A stretch of DNA of 64,000 nucleotides from Sphingopyxis sp. DBS4 (lineage in GTDB: Bacteria; Pseudomonadota; Alphaproteobacteria; Sphingomonadales; Sphingomonadaceae): assembly GCF_024628865.1 (NCBI RefSeq), contig NZ_CP102384.1, positions 2,057,001 through 2,121,000 of the forward strand. The letters are read 5' to 3'. The translations under genes were made by a program, and so were the position numbers. Under the pieces are notes generated by a model. That model saw only the letters and a program-made list of their open reading frames with translations. It had not been told where the DNA came from and searched no databases. This document shows positions 9,113-17,776 of this stretch, piece by piece. Positions within the stretch are counted from its first letter, which is position 1. Each line of letters opens with the position of its first letter.

Positions 9113-9691
9113 TTATCGACGGATGAAGAAAATTTGCAGGACATCCTCGCGGCCATCGACAATGCCGGCTCGATCCGGCGCAGAAGCGAAGGTATCGGCG
9201 CACAGCTTAGCACCCGGCAACACCGCGCGATCCGCGACTGCGGCCATATAGACGCGCGTTTCCCGAGGAAGTCCTGACCGCCCGGCCAGAAACGCCGAAT
9301 AGCGCGCCGGTCCCGCATTATAGGCGCCGAACAAGCCGGGATAGCCGAAGCGGTCATACATCAGGCGCAGATAATAGGTTCCTGCCAGGATATTGTCGCG
9401 CGGCGCGTGGGGATCGCTGCCCAGCCCAAGCCGCGCGCGCATGTCGGCCCATGTCCCTGGCATGAGCTGCATGAGGCCCATCGCCCCCGCACGGCTGGTG
9501 ATCGGGCGGCCGTCCAGCGTCGTGCGGCCGCCGCTCTCGGCGCGCATGACGCGCTCGATCCAGTCGACGGGAACGCCGAAGCGTGTCGACGCCTCTTCAA
9601 TATAGGGTCGCCACGCCTCGACCGACCGGGCCTCGGCCGGCGTCGCGAGCGCCACGCCGACCAAGACCATCCAGAGTCTCACCGACTTCAT
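9113..9691 (-). CDS. Lytic transglycosylase (VirB1/conjugation type)
   Basis: The 192-residue protein has a signal peptide (residues 1-22, ending PAEA) and an SLT domain with catalytic Glu52 in MRAESGG, then GAMGLMQLMPGTWADMR and LFGAYNAGP. It cleaves peptidoglycan in the periplasm, and proteins of this size serve conjugation machines by opening the wall for the secretion channel. Its start overlaps the stop of the TraF-type peptidase gene by four bases, which supports co-expression. The C-terminal tail (about 165-192) ends next to the IS481 tip and may have been altered by that insertion. Confidence 0.82.
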   Translation of the reverse strand: MKSVRLWMVLVGVALATPAEARSVEAWRPYIEEASTRFGVPVDWIERVMRAESGGRTTLDGRPITSRAGAMGLMQLMPGTWADMRARLGLGSDPHAPRDNILAGTYYLRLMYDRFGYPGLFGAYNAGPARYSAFLAGRSGLPRETRVYMAAVADRAVLPGAKLCADTFASAPDRAGIVDGREDVLQIFFIRR

Positions 9692-10233
9692 AATCGATGC
9701 GCCTTGCCGATGATGTCGTTACGGCCGGTTGGACCGAAATAGCGCCCATCGAAAGAATCGGGGCCATCGCCCAGCAGCAGATACTCGCGCTGGCCGAGCG
9801 TCGTGCAGCCGTGCCAGTCCGGCATGTCGCGCCCGCGCCCGTCGGAAAGGCGGCGGATAGCGACGCCGCGGCCGTTGATCTGGACGAGCGTCCCGATCGC
9901 ACAGACGCTATCACCGGGTATCGCGGCCACTCGTTTGACGAGCGGCACGTTGATCGGAATGTAGCGCCGTCGGCCGGCCCAGAGACGCCAGAGCGCCGGA
10001 ACGCGTGCAATGACCGTATCGCCGGCGGCGATCTCGCCCTTGCTGCTGACGACATAGAGGCCGAGCGGCGCGCTGGCCGAGAGATTCCATACGAACCGCG
10101 GCGATGGCCGTACGATCGCATCGAGCACGGCCGCCGCGCCGAGCAACGCCAGGCCCGCGCCCGCCATGAGGAGCACCCGTCTCGCATGCACCGGGCATCG
10201 CGGGCGGGACGATCGGCGCGGAAATCCGGCCAT
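9688..10233 (-). CDS. traF: S26-family signal peptidase, conjugation TraF type
   Basis: This 181-residue protein has one N-terminal membrane helix (about 20-40) and the S26 peptidase landmarks: catalytic Ser54 in NLSASAPLGLY, catalytic Lys100 in PLVKRVAAIPGD, and a C-terminal LLLGDGPDSFDGRYFGP block. TraF peptidases mature or cyclise the conjugative pilin at the periplasmic side. ATG at 10233 is chosen because its A is shared with the TGA stop of the upstream HTH gene (TGATG), a translational coupling pattern. Neighbouring genes on both sides overlap, so HTH-traF-transglycosylase form one operon. Confidence 0.82.
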   Translation of the reverse strand: MAGFPRRSSRPRCPVHARRVLLMAGAGLALLGAAAVLDAIVRPSPRFVWNLSASAPLGLYVVSSKGEIAAGDTVIARVPALWRLWAGRRRYIPINVPLVKRVAAIPGDSVCAIGTLVQINGRGVAIRRLSDGRGRDMPDWHGCTTLGQREYLLLGDGPDSFDGRYFGPTGRNDIIGKAHRL

Positions 10234-10472
10234 CAATCGGCCTCGCCCGAGCTGAGATCCTGCCCGTTCGTCAACGACCATTGTTCGAGATCGTCGATAT
10301 GATATCGGATGTGGCGGCCGTGCCGCCGGAAGCGGGGTCCACGCCCCTGCCGTCGCATGACTTCGAGTGTGCGGTAGTGCAAACCGACATAGTGCGCGGC
10401 CTGTGCGGTGTTGAGAAAGGGATGGCCGTGTCGCGCCCGCTCGGCCCGCGCATTGGCATCGTAATCGTCCAC
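10233..10472 (-). CDS. Small helix-turn-helix (excisionase-like) protein
   Basis: The 79-residue protein contains the MerR/excisionase-type helix-turn-helix: FLNTAQAAHYVGLHYRTLEV followed by RRQGRGPRFRRHGRHIRYHI and DDLEQW. Such proteins bind DNA and in integrative conjugative elements of sphingomonads typically sit just upstream of traF-like genes. It overlaps traF by one base. Its promoter should lie in the gene-poor 10473-10950 region. Confidence 0.8.
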   Translation of the reverse strand: MDDYDANARAERARHGHPFLNTAQAAHYVGLHYRTLEVMRRQGRGPRFRRHGRHIRYHIDDLEQWSLTNGQDLSSGEAD

Positions 10473-10926
10473 AGACCTTCTTCCCGGATCATGACCGCGT
10501 GACGGCGGCCTTCCGGCAGGATGAAAGCATCAAGACAGGCTGCGCAGGATGGTCGAAAATGGCCCCTGACAAAATCAACCGCCCTCGCGCGGCGGTAAAG
10601 GCCCACGGCCCCCTGCCTTGATACGGCTGCCGAGTGCGGCTACGCCGCGAGCGCGGGCGCCGTAAGACAGGTGCGTGCCAGCGACCGAGGGTAATCGGTG
10701 ACCGGCGCGGACCGAAGTAGCGGGCCTTTGCATAAAGGTTCCAACGCCCGCCCCTTTTCCCTCAGCGGCTATGACTGACGCAGCGGAATTCCCCGCACGC
10801 CTTTGCGCGACAGCCCCATCATGGTTGCGCTGAGCCGCAGCGGCATCGCGAAATGCTCTGTAAAGGCCCGATAATTTGCGGCCAGCGAGGATATTCAGAA
10901 CTTCGTTTAGGGGTCCCGGTGCCCAA
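10473..10926. other. Gene-poor stretch upstream of the HTH-traF operon
   Basis: Open frames exist on the minus strand here but their translations are compositionally poor and match no family I recognise. It probably contains the promoter of the HTH-traF-transglycosylase operon and eroded element sequence. No RNA gene is apparent. Confidence 0.4.
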
Positions 10927-10949
10927 TCCGTCCTTGTCCCTAGGACGGA
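10927..10949 (+). promoter_or_regulatory. Perfect 8-bp dyad, candidate operator
   Basis: TCCGTCCT at 10927-10934 and AGGACGGA at 10942-10949 are exact inverted repeats separated by seven bases. The dyad ends four bases before ATG 10954. A repressor operator, for example for the nearby HTH protein, or a translation-blocking hairpin are both possible. Confidence 0.4.
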
Positions 10950-10953
10950 AAGG

Positions 10954-11121
10954 ATGACCAAGCCAATGAGAAAAAAGACCGAGAGCTTCACGCTCATCGC
11001 ACGCGACCTGCCCCCGACCAACAGTCTCGATGACCTGCGAACATTCGCGTGGGAGATATTGCGACGACGGGCCGATTTCCGCGGCGTGCCGGCAACGGTC
11101 AGCCAGATCGGTAGCGGGTGA
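10954..11121 (+). pseudogene. N-terminal fragment of an ICE-borne regulator-like protein (DUF6499/DUF2285 type)
   Basis: From ATG 10954 (or 10966) the frame gives a short protein containing SLDDLRTFAWEILRRRADFR, which resembles the FAWEFLRRNPxY motif at the N-terminus of DUF6499/DUF2285 proteins found on conjugative elements. It ends at TGA 11119-11121 inside sequence that, on the other strand, encodes the trbI fragment. The abrupt change near 11100 suggests a rearrangement joint rather than a complete gene. The family assignment is tentative. Confidence 0.4.
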
Positions 11122-11209
11122 CACGCCCCGGCGCGGCGCGCAGCACGAGAGTTTCAGGATCGGCCTTGGGCGGTGCGGCCTTTGCGGACCGCTCGACAGG
11201 TTCAGTCAC
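11099..11209 (-). pseudogene. trbI: trbI, N-terminal 36 codons only
   Basis: A GTG at 11209 overlaps the trbG stop (GTGACTGA), exactly as expected for trbI following trbG. The translation ends LVLRAAPGRVTRYRSG and then stops, whereas TrbI proteins run to about 380-420 residues with a VirB10-type C-terminal domain. The LRAxPxxVTRxR phrase is the usual TrbI N-terminus preceding its membrane helix. Everything after it has been deleted at the joint near 11100. Confidence 0.6.
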
Positions 11210-11672
11210 GACCGCGCCTCCGCTTCGGCTGCGCCGTCTCGATCCGCACGATCTGCTGCTTCTTGCCGCCAAGGCGTAGTTCGGCGGCGCCGAACAGGCG
11301 ATCGACGACATAATAGCGCCCGACCATGCGATAATTGACGAGCTGAGCCTCGCCGTCGGCGCCGATGACGAACAGCGGGGGCGCTTCGCCCACGGCGATC
11401 GGCGGCGGAAACTCGATGAAGGTCTGCCGCCCATCGTCGAACGCGCGAACAGGCCGCCATGCCGGCTTGTCGCCGCTAATCTCATAATGGAAATTGAGTC
11501 GTTCGATGGCGAGGCCAGATGCGACCGGCGCTGCCGCGGCGGCTGCATCGTGCTCACGGCGCAGCGCGATCAACTCATCCTGCGGGTAGGTCCACGACAA
11601 GGCAGCCATCGCGCCGGTCGTCCGGCTCGCCAATTCGATGTGATACACCCGCCTGTCAGTCGTGATGACCAT
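11202..11672 (-). pseudogene. trbG: trbG (VirB9-like), C-terminal half only
   Basis: About 156 residues match the C-terminal part of P-type conjugation protein TrbG: VITTDRRVYHIEL, ALSWTYPQDELIAL, FEISGDKP-like 'NFHYEISGDKPAWRPVRAFD', VNYRMVGRYYVVDRLF and LRLGGKKQQIVRIE. Full TrbG is about 300-330 residues with a signal peptide, none of which is present. The frame starts immediately after the trbL tail, so the N-terminal half of trbG and all of trbF, which normally lies between, are missing. The ATG at 11672 is an internal codon of the original gene. Confidence 0.75.
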
Positions 11673-11860
11673 GCGGGCGGCGATGCGTCGCCGCTTGCTG
11701 CGCTACCGCCGACCGCGCTCGATGCGCCGCTGGTCCCTGCGGCCCAGGCGGCTTGCTGACCGCGCTCGGCGGCGGCGCGAAATCCGAGAGCATTGTGCAT
11801 CCGGTTGGCGGCAGCCCCTTTGGCGGCGCGCGCCATGCCGCCGATGCCGGCGCCGAACCT
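11657..11860 (-). pseudogene. trbL: trbL (VirB6-like), C-terminal tail only
   Basis: In the minus-strand frame between the traG and trbG pieces the translation reads RFGAGIGGMARAAKGAAANR, then NALGFRAAAERGQQAAWAAG and ends ASPPAWSSRL. The Gly/Ala-rich run with 'AERGxxAA' and the 'SPPAW' ending is the typical C-terminus of TrbL. The roughly 350 residues carrying the membrane helices are absent. It is joined directly to traG on one side (about 11860) and to trbG on the other (about 11665). Confidence 0.65.
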
Positions 11861-12767
11861 GCGGCGCCTCCTTGGTGCCGAGGTGATTAGTGGTCATCAT
11901 ACGGCGGAGCGTCGTGACGAAGGGTCGTTGTGGATCGGACAGGAAGGTCGCAACGCGCGCGAGCGTCTTGTCTTCCTCCGCATAGAGGACATGGAGGATC
12001 GCGCCGACCAGCAGCGAATGCGATGTCTTTTCCCAGTGATTTCGACGCTCCAGCGCCCCTTCGGGGTCGACCAAAATATCGGCGATATTCTGGACATCGC
12101 GAACCTCGTTCGCGCCCTTCCTAACCTCAAGCAGCGGATTATATTTGGCGGACCGGGGATCAGTGGGGTTGAAGAGCAGCACATGACTAAACTGCGCGCG
12201 CCAGCCTGCTGTAAGCTGCCAGTTCTCGCCTTTGATGTCGTGGATGACCGCCGAACCGGTCCAGCTCAGCAGCGTCGGGATGACGAGCCCAACGCCCTTG
12301 CCGCTGCGCGTCGGCGCAAAGGCCATGACATGCTCCGGGCCGTCATGGCGCAGATAGCGTCCGCGCTTGCGGCCGAGGAACACGCCCGCATCGAGGAACA
12401 GTCCGGCGCGGTCGATCTCTCGCGTGGTGGCCCAGCGGGCGGACCCATAGGTGGTGACATGGCGCGATTGCCGCGCGCGCCAGAGCGACCCGACGATGGC
12501 GGCGCCGCAGCCAAACAATCCGCTTGCCCCGGCGATCATCCCCGCCTTGTCGAAGATGTGCGGCGCGTAGGCGTCGTAGTGATACCACCACGGGAAGATG
12601 GACCACGGCCGATAGATCGGCGTGTCGAACAGAATGAACCAGGCTGGGCCAAGTTGCGGCTGATAGCCAAGCTGCGCCGCGCACCATTGCGTCGCGGCCC
12701 ACACACCCGCGATGACGATCGCGAAAACGACAAGAATTTGACCGATCAGCAGCTTGGTAGGGGTCAC
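11859..12767 (-). pseudogene. traG: traG/virD4 coupling protein, N-terminal half only
   Basis: GTG 12767 starts a frame of about 303 residues matching the TraG/VirD4 type IV coupling protein: two N-terminal membrane helices (about 5-30 and 75-100), YGSARWATTREI, Walker A APTRSGKGVGLVIPTLL, IHDIKGENW and FNPTDPRSAKYNPL, then LRRMMTTNHLGTKEAPQ. Complete TraG has about 650 residues including Walker B, all missing here. After residue 303 the DNA changes to the trbL tail in another frame. The ATPase is non-functional. Confidence 0.8.
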
Positions 12768-13059
12768 GATTCCGCTCCGGAGGGACGGGGGCGTCCCAAT
12801 TCGAAGAAGATCGCGCAAATCGATGGCTGTGCGGAATCACGTTTACGCCATCACCCGCCACATTACGCCAGCGTTGGGAGTTTCTTCCGAATTAGAGCCC
12901 AATCTCAGCCGGAATGCTGATCACATCGATCTCGCTTAGCTGATAGCTTGCCCCCAATCGGCCGAGTATTTCCGACGATCCCGCCCCGTTTCGTCGTGAG
13001 ACCGGCCACAGGAAAACCAATAGTCACATCGCCTCGAAAACGTGGCCCTCCATCGCTGC

Positions 13060-13189
13060 ATCGAGTCGGCCTATCGCGCAAGATGAGAGCCTCGCGACGA
13101 AGGCGCAACTTCTGCGCTCCGTTCCGGGAATCGGTCCTGTCTCGGCCGCGATGCTGATCGCTGAAATGCCTGAACTCGGGAGATTGCCC
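13060..13189 (+). mobile_element. IS110-family transposase, C-terminal fragment
   Basis: The plus strand encodes [20 protein letters not shown] followed by EMPELGRL. This is the helix-hairpin-helix core of the Transposase_20 domain of IS110/IS1111 enzymes (LLRSIPGIGPVTAATLLAELPELG). The upstream part is weakly recognisable back to about 13060 and the rest of the enzyme is missing. The fragment ends about 70 bases before hslV, so it marks the right border of the eroded region and may have replaced part of the native hslV promoter. Confidence 0.7.
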
Positions 13190-13258
13190 CACTTTTTGCG
13201 CGACACCTTTCCCCGACATCCCTTGCGGGGCGGGAAGCCATCTCCCATATCCCCGCCC

Positions 13259-13825
13259 ATGACCAATCCTCATGCGCATAGTGCCGCGCCCTGGCACGGA
13301 ACCACCATTCTTTCCGCCCGCAATGCAGACAAGGTCGTCGTCATCGGCGACGGTCAGGTATCGATGGGCCAGACGGTGATGAAGCCCAATGCGAAGAAGG
13401 TGCGCCGCCTCCACGACGGTGGTGTGATCGGCGGCTTCGCGGGCGCCACCGCCGATGCCTTCACCCTGTTCGAGCGCCTCGAAGCCAAGCTTGAGCGGCA
13501 CAACGGTCAATTGCTCCGCGCCGCGGTCGAACTCGCCAAGGACTGGCGCACCGACAAATATCTCCGCAATCTGGAGGCGATGATGATCGTCGCCGACAAG
13601 GAGGTGACGCTGGTGATTACGGGCAACGGCGACGTGCTCGAACCCAAGGGCGGGATCGCCGCGATCGGATCGGGCGGCAATTTCGCGCTCTCAGCGGCGC
13701 GGGCCCTCGCCGACTATGAAAAAGACCCCGAGGTGCTGGCACGCAAGGCGATGGACGTCGCCGCCGACATCTGCGTCTACACCAACGACCAGTTCACCTC
13801 CGAAACCATCGAAATCCGGAAATAA
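13259..13825 (+). CDS. hslV: ATP-dependent protease HslV (ClpQ) peptidase subunit
   Basis: The 188-residue protein is the proteolytic subunit of the HslVU complex, a threonine protease that degrades unfolded proteins in the cytoplasm. The catalytic Thr15 is exposed by removal of a short propeptide, in [11 protein letters not shown], followed by [17 protein letters not shown] and [20 protein letters not shown] 13259 is chosen because the frame further upstream belongs to the IS110 fragment. It ends two bases before hslU, so the pair is one operon. Confidence 0.95.
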   Translation: MTNPHAHSAAPWHGTTILSARNADKVVVIGDGQVSMGQTVMKPNAKKVRRLHDGGVIGGFAGATADAFTLFERLEAKLERHNGQLLRAAVELAKDWRTDKYLRNLEAMMIVADKEVTLVITGNGDVLEPKGGIAAIGSGGNFALSAARALADYEKDPEVLARKAMDVAADICVYTNDQFTSETIEIRK

Positions 13826-13827
13826 GC

Positions 13828-15129
13828 ATGAACAAGGACCTGACTCCGAAGGCGATCGTCGCCGCCCTCGACACGCATATCATCGGTCAGAACGCCGCAA
13901 AACGCGCGGTCGCCGTCGCGCTGCGCAACCGCTGGCGCCGCCAGCAGCTCGCGCCCGATCTGCGCGACGAGGTGAGCCCGAAAAATATCCTGATGATCGG
14001 CCCGACGGGCTGCGGCAAGACCGAGATTTCGCGCCGCCTCGCCAAGCTCGCCGACGCGCCCTTCATCAAGGTCGAGGCGACCAAATTCACCGAGGTCGGC
14101 TATGTCGGCCGCGACGTCGAGCAGATCGCGCGCGATCTCGTCGAGGAGGCCGTACGGCTGGAACGCGATCGTCGCCGGGACGCGGTGCGCGCCGCGGCCG
14201 AGGAAGCCGCAATGGAGCGATTGCTCGACGCCCTCACCGGCAAGGGCGCGAGCGAGGCGACGCGCCAGAGTTTCCGCCAGCGCATCCGCGAAGGCCATCT
14301 CGACGACAGCGAGGTCGAGATAGAGGTTTCCGAGGCGCCGAGCATGTCGTTCGACCTGCCCGGACAGCCGGGGCAGATGAGCATGATCAACCTGTCGGAC
14401 ATGCTCGGCAAGGCCATGGGCGGATTGCCCAAGAAGCGCCGCAAGCTGAAGGTGATCGAGGCCGCGACCCGGTTGATCGAGGAAGAACAGGACAAGCGCC
14501 TCGACCAGGACGATGTCGCGCGCGTCGCGCTCGCCGATGCCGAGGCGAACGGGATCGTCTTCCTCGACGAGATCGACAAGATCGCCGTTAGCGACGTGCG
14601 CGGCGGCTCGGTGAGCCGCGAGGGCGTCCAGCGCGACCTGCTGCCGTTGATCGAGGGCACCACGGTCGCGACCAAATATGGTCCGATGAAGACCGACCAT
14701 ATCCTCTTCATCGCGTCGGGCGCCTTCCATGTCGCCAAGCCGAGCGATCTGCTCCCCGAATTGCAGGGCCGTCTGCCGATCCGCGTCGAGCTCGGCGCGC
14801 TGACCGAGGAGGATTTCGTCCGCATTCTCAGCGAGACCAAGGCCGGGCTTCCCGAACAATATGCCGCGCTGCTCGGAACCGAGGGCGTGACGCTGACCTT
14901 CACGCCCGACGCGATCGCCCGCGTCGCGAAGCTCGCCGCCGAGGTCAACGAAAGGGTCGAGAATATCGGCGCGCGCCGCCTCCAGACGATCATGGAACGG
15001 CTGGTCGAGGAAATCAGCTTCACCGCCGAGGACGTCCCCGACACGACGCTCGCCATCGACGCCGCCTATGTCGACAAGCAGCTCGCCAATGTGGTGGGTG
15101 ACACCGACCTCAGCAAATATGTGCTGTAG
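13828..15129 (+). CDS. hslU: HslU (ClpY) unfoldase ATPase
   Basis: The 433-residue AAA+ ATPase unfolds substrates and feeds them to HslV. Walker A is GPTGCGKT at residues 58-65, the Walker B region reads [12 protein letters not shown], and the sensor/C-terminal block contains [20 protein letters not shown] with the terminal DLSKYVL that docks into HslV. The I-domain (about 110-240) is present. Length and motifs are normal for the family. Confidence 0.96.
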   Translation: MNKDLTPKAIVAALDTHIIGQNAAKRAVAVALRNRWRRQQLAPDLRDEVSPKNILMIGPTGCGKTEISRRLAKLADAPFIKVEATKFTEVGYVGRDVEQIARDLVEEAVRLERDRRRDAVRAAAEEAAMERLLDALTGKGASEATRQSFRQRIREGHLDDSEVEIEVSEAPSMSFDLPGQPGQMSMINLSDMLGKAMGGLPKKRRKLKVIEAATRLIEEEQDKRLDQDDVARVALADAEANGIVFLDEIDKIAVSDVRGGSVSREGVQRDLLPLIEGTTVATKYGPMKTDHILFIASGAFHVAKPSDLLPELQGRLPIRVELGALTEEDFVRILSETKAGLPEQYAALLGTEGVTLTFTPDAIARVAKLAAEVNERVENIGARRLQTIMERLVEEISFTAEDVPDTTLAIDAAYVDKQLANVVGDTDLSKYVL

Positions 15130-15233
15130 GGTATAACGTCTGCTTTGGGGTGGTTTCCGGTCCGGCAACTATCAGACGCAGGTTAACAGAAGCGGACCTT
15201 TATCGAATCGCCGAATTGGGGCAAATTTAGAGG

Positions 15234-15818
15234 ATGACTGAATATCGCTCCGGCCTTCCGATAGCTTCATTTGCTGATCAAATTGCACTGGAGGACTGGT
15301 TGGCGGAGCAACCGAGCGATTCAAACGGTGCATGGGTTAGATTTCCTAAGAAGAGTTCGAGCACCGTCAGCGTCACCAAAGCCCAGGCGATAGACAGTGC
15401 CCTTTGCTTTGGCTGGATCGACGGCCAACTTGACAAGTATGACGCTGAAAGCTGGCTGGTACGCTTTACCCCACGCCGGCCGCGCAGCAAGTGGTCGAAG
15501 GTCAATCGCAAACGCGCGCTGGAGCTGATTTCGGCAGGGCGCATGCAGCCATCTGGACAATTGGAAATTGATAAAGCGAAGGCAGATGGCAGATGGGAAG
15601 CCGCGTATGCATCGGCCAGCAAGGCTGAGATTCCACCGGATTTGCAGAACGCGCTCGATGCGAATCCGAAGGCCGCAGCTTTCTTCGCTACGCTCAAGGG
15701 CGCTAATCGATATGCGATTTTGTACCGGATTGGCGCGGTGAAGAAAGCTGAGACCAGAGCCCGAAAGATCGGGGATTTCATAGGCATGCTAGAACGCGGA
15801 GAGACCGTTCACGGCTGA
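15234..15818 (+). CDS. YdeI/OmpD-associated family protein
   Basis: The 194-residue protein carries the family hallmark ALCFGWIDGQLDKYD together with GAWVRFPKKSS and RPRSKWSKVNRKRA. These cytoplasmic proteins of unknown biochemistry have been linked to resistance to antimicrobial peptides in some enterobacteria. The gene is visibly less GC-rich than hslU before it and stands alone after about 100 bases of non-coding DNA, so it may have been acquired horizontally. No partner genes are adjacent. Confidence 0.75.
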   Translation: MTEYRSGLPIASFADQIALEDWLAEQPSDSNGAWVRFPKKSSSTVSVTKAQAIDSALCFGWIDGQLDKYDAESWLVRFTPRRPRSKWSKVNRKRALELISAGRMQPSGQLEIDKAKADGRWEAAYASASKAEIPPDLQNALDANPKAAAFFATLKGANRYAILYRIGAVKKAETRARKIGDFIGMLERGETVHG

Positions 15819-15917
15819 AACGACCGCTTTCGGGTGCCCACTCTATCTGGCTCTCTATCTGGCTCTGGTGACCGACATTGATGTCGCCTTCGGACAATGG
15901 CCATGAATGAGGAAGCG

Positions 15918-16469
15918 CTAACCCCTTTTCTTCTTCTGCGCCCGCGCCGCGCGGACGCCTTCGATGAACTGTTTTTCGTTCACTTTCACGGCCAGCCCCT
16001 TATCCGACAGGAAAAAAGCGGCGCGCGGCATCGTGATATTGCCTTCGCTGGTGGTCAGCACCGCGCCCTGCGCCACGATTTCCTTGACCTTGCCCAGCAC
16101 CGCCGCACCGTCGGCGCTGCGCACCGCCACCCCCGGCTTCAACGCCCCATCGACCGCCGCTGCATCGGCCTCAGCCTCCTTCAGCACCGCGAGGATCTTC
16201 GCCTTGGGCGCCTTGAGGGCCGGCCCCTTCGCCGACTTCACGAACGCATCCTTCGGCACGACCAGACCGTTGCCGTCGATCGCCACAGCGACCTTGTCGC
16301 CCGCCACCTTGACGATCTGCCCGACCTCTTCGCCATTCTGGTCATAGACCTTCGTGCCGGGCGTCAACGAAGCGGCCGCCGCCGCGCCCTGCGCGCACGC
16401 AGGGGAAGCGGCAAGTGGCGCAAGGCCGGCAAGACACAGCGCGATGAGCGCACCGGAGGGTTTGAACAT
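15918..16469 (-). CDS. Exported protein with PRC-barrel-like repeats, unknown function
   Basis: The 183-residue product has a signal peptide (MFKPSGALIALCLAGLAPLA, cleaved near ACAQG). The mature part holds two similar segments, GTKVYDQNGEEVGQIVKVAG (about 32-51) and PGVAVRSADGAAVLGKVKEI (about 110-129), each of the PRC-barrel type 'G..V.d..G..vG.v'. It ends with a basic AQKKKRG tail. Start ATG 16469 gives a proper signal peptide; longer forms do not. Function is unknown; similar small periplasmic proteins are common in sphingomonads. Confidence 0.65.
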   Translation of the reverse strand: MFKPSGALIALCLAGLAPLAASPACAQGAAAAASLTPGTKVYDQNGEEVGQIVKVAGDKVAVAIDGNGLVVPKDAFVKSAKGPALKAPKAKILAVLKEAEADAAAVDGALKPGVAVRSADGAAVLGKVKEIVAQGAVLTTSEGNITMPRAAFFLSDKGLAVKVNEKQFIEGVRAARAQKKKRG

Positions 16470-16798
16470 GAAGGCTCCTGTCGAACGGTAATGGCCCGTC
16501 CGTGACGCATCGCACGCGGTCACACCAAATACTTAGCTGCCCGGCCGTGCTGCGGATACGGCGAGCCGACGAAAGGCCGCCCGGACGAACAGGAGAAAGA
16601 TCGCTGCCGTCCCGTAGCAAGATTATCGATCGATCAGTCCTATGGAACAGTCCTTCGGCATCTGCCTTCGGCCGAAACGCGTAACCGCTTCTTTTCAGCC
16701 GTTCGTTTGCCGAACTCCATTTGACTTTCGCGCGCCGTCAATGCGATGAACGGCCCGCACGGTCGAACCGGGTTGCAACGACCGGCAAGGAGACAGCG
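16470..16798. other. Intergenic region between divergent exported-protein gene and rodZ
   Basis: These 329 bases hold the promoters of both divergent genes. I see no additional gene, tRNA or strong hairpin. An AT-richer patch (16615-16650, ttatcgatcgatcag) is the only local feature. Confidence 0.5.
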
Positions 16799-17659
16799 AT
16801 GGCAGACGAGGAAACCGCCCCCGAGCAGGGCGAGTTGGCGATCACGCGCACCGGCGACAAGCTGCGGTTGGCGCGCGAGGCCGCCGGCCTGTCGCTCGCC
16901 GACGTGGCGACGCGCACGCGGATCACCCAAAGGCACCTCGACGCCATTGAAAAATCCGATTTCTCCGAACTGCCGGGCCGGACCTACGTCACCGGCTTCG
17001 CGCGCGCCTATGCCCGCGCAGTCGACCTGCCCGAGGCCGAGATCGCGGCCTCGATCCGCCGCGAGCTCGAAGAGGATCAATATGGCGCGCGGCCGGTCTA
17101 CGAAGCCTATGAGCCGACCGACCCGGCGCGCCTGCCGACCGCGCGGCTGACCTGGACGCTCGTCATCGTCGCGCTGCTGCTGGTGTCGGCCTATGGCGTC
17201 TGGCGTTTCCTGTCGGTCGAACCCGACGAGGCGCTGATCGCGGCGCAGAACCAGGCCGCCGAAGATTCGGAGGCCCCCGCCACCCAGGCCGCGCCCGCAA
17301 CCGCCCCGGCGAAGGCCGGCGCCTCCGTCGCCGCGAATGCGCCGGTCGTGCTGACCGGCCTCTCCGAAGTGTGGATCGGCTTCGACGACGCCAAGGGCAA
17401 GACCGAGAATTGGCGGACGCTCGACCCCGGCGAAACCTATGAGGTGCCCGCGGCCTATATCGAACAATTCACGCTTCGCACCAGCATCCCGCAGGCGCTG
17501 AAGGTCACCGTGGGCGGCCGCGACGTCGGCCCGATCGGCCCCGCCGACACGCTGATCAAGGGCATTTCGCTGAAACCCGCCGACCTCGTCGCACGCGCCG
17601 GCGGCGGCACCGGAGCGGCTACCCCGGCATCGACGCCCGCGCCGAAAACCACGCGTTGA
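16799..17659 (+). CDS. rodZ: RodZ-like helix-turn-helix membrane protein
   Basis: The 286-residue protein has a cytoplasmic HTH_25 domain (residues 17-85, containing LRLAREAAGLSLADVATRTR and LPGRTYVTGFARAYA), a single membrane helix (about 118-138), an Ala/Pro-rich linker and a C-terminal DUF4115 domain (about 180-265). RodZ links the MreB cytoskeleton to the cell-wall elongation machinery. ATG 16799 is preceded by AAGGAGA. It precedes cpoB by about 120 bases, an order often seen in sphingomonads. The solitary mreB of this window lies 19 kb away. Confidence 0.85.
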   Translation: MADEETAPEQGELAITRTGDKLRLAREAAGLSLADVATRTRITQRHLDAIEKSDFSELPGRTYVTGFARAYARAVDLPEAEIAASIRRELEEDQYGARPVYEAYEPTDPARLPTARLTWTLVIVALLLVSAYGVWRFLSVEPDEALIAAQNQAAEDSEAPATQAAPATAPAKAGASVAANAPVVLTGLSEVWIGFDDAKGKTENWRTLDPGETYEVPAAYIEQFTLRTSIPQALKVTVGGRDVGPIGPADTLIKGISLKPADLVARAGGGTGAATPASTPAPKTTR

Positions 17660-17776
17660 GGCCGTCATCCCGATGAAGCGAAGCCGCGGCGCGCCGAAAT
17701 AGGTTTGCGCGTCCGCCGTTTCGGGCGTTATGAAGGCCGGGATAAAATTGGTTAATCTGTGGGGGCCTATCGGCAA

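Noticed and set aside
10575..11021. 148-codon minus-strand frame with a hydrophobic segment
   Set aside because: The rest of the translation is low-complexity, there is no start signal and no family resemblance; treated as non-coding debris.
15842..15866. Short tandem repeat of tctatctggctc
   Set aside because: Only two copies in a short intergenic gap; no sign of function.
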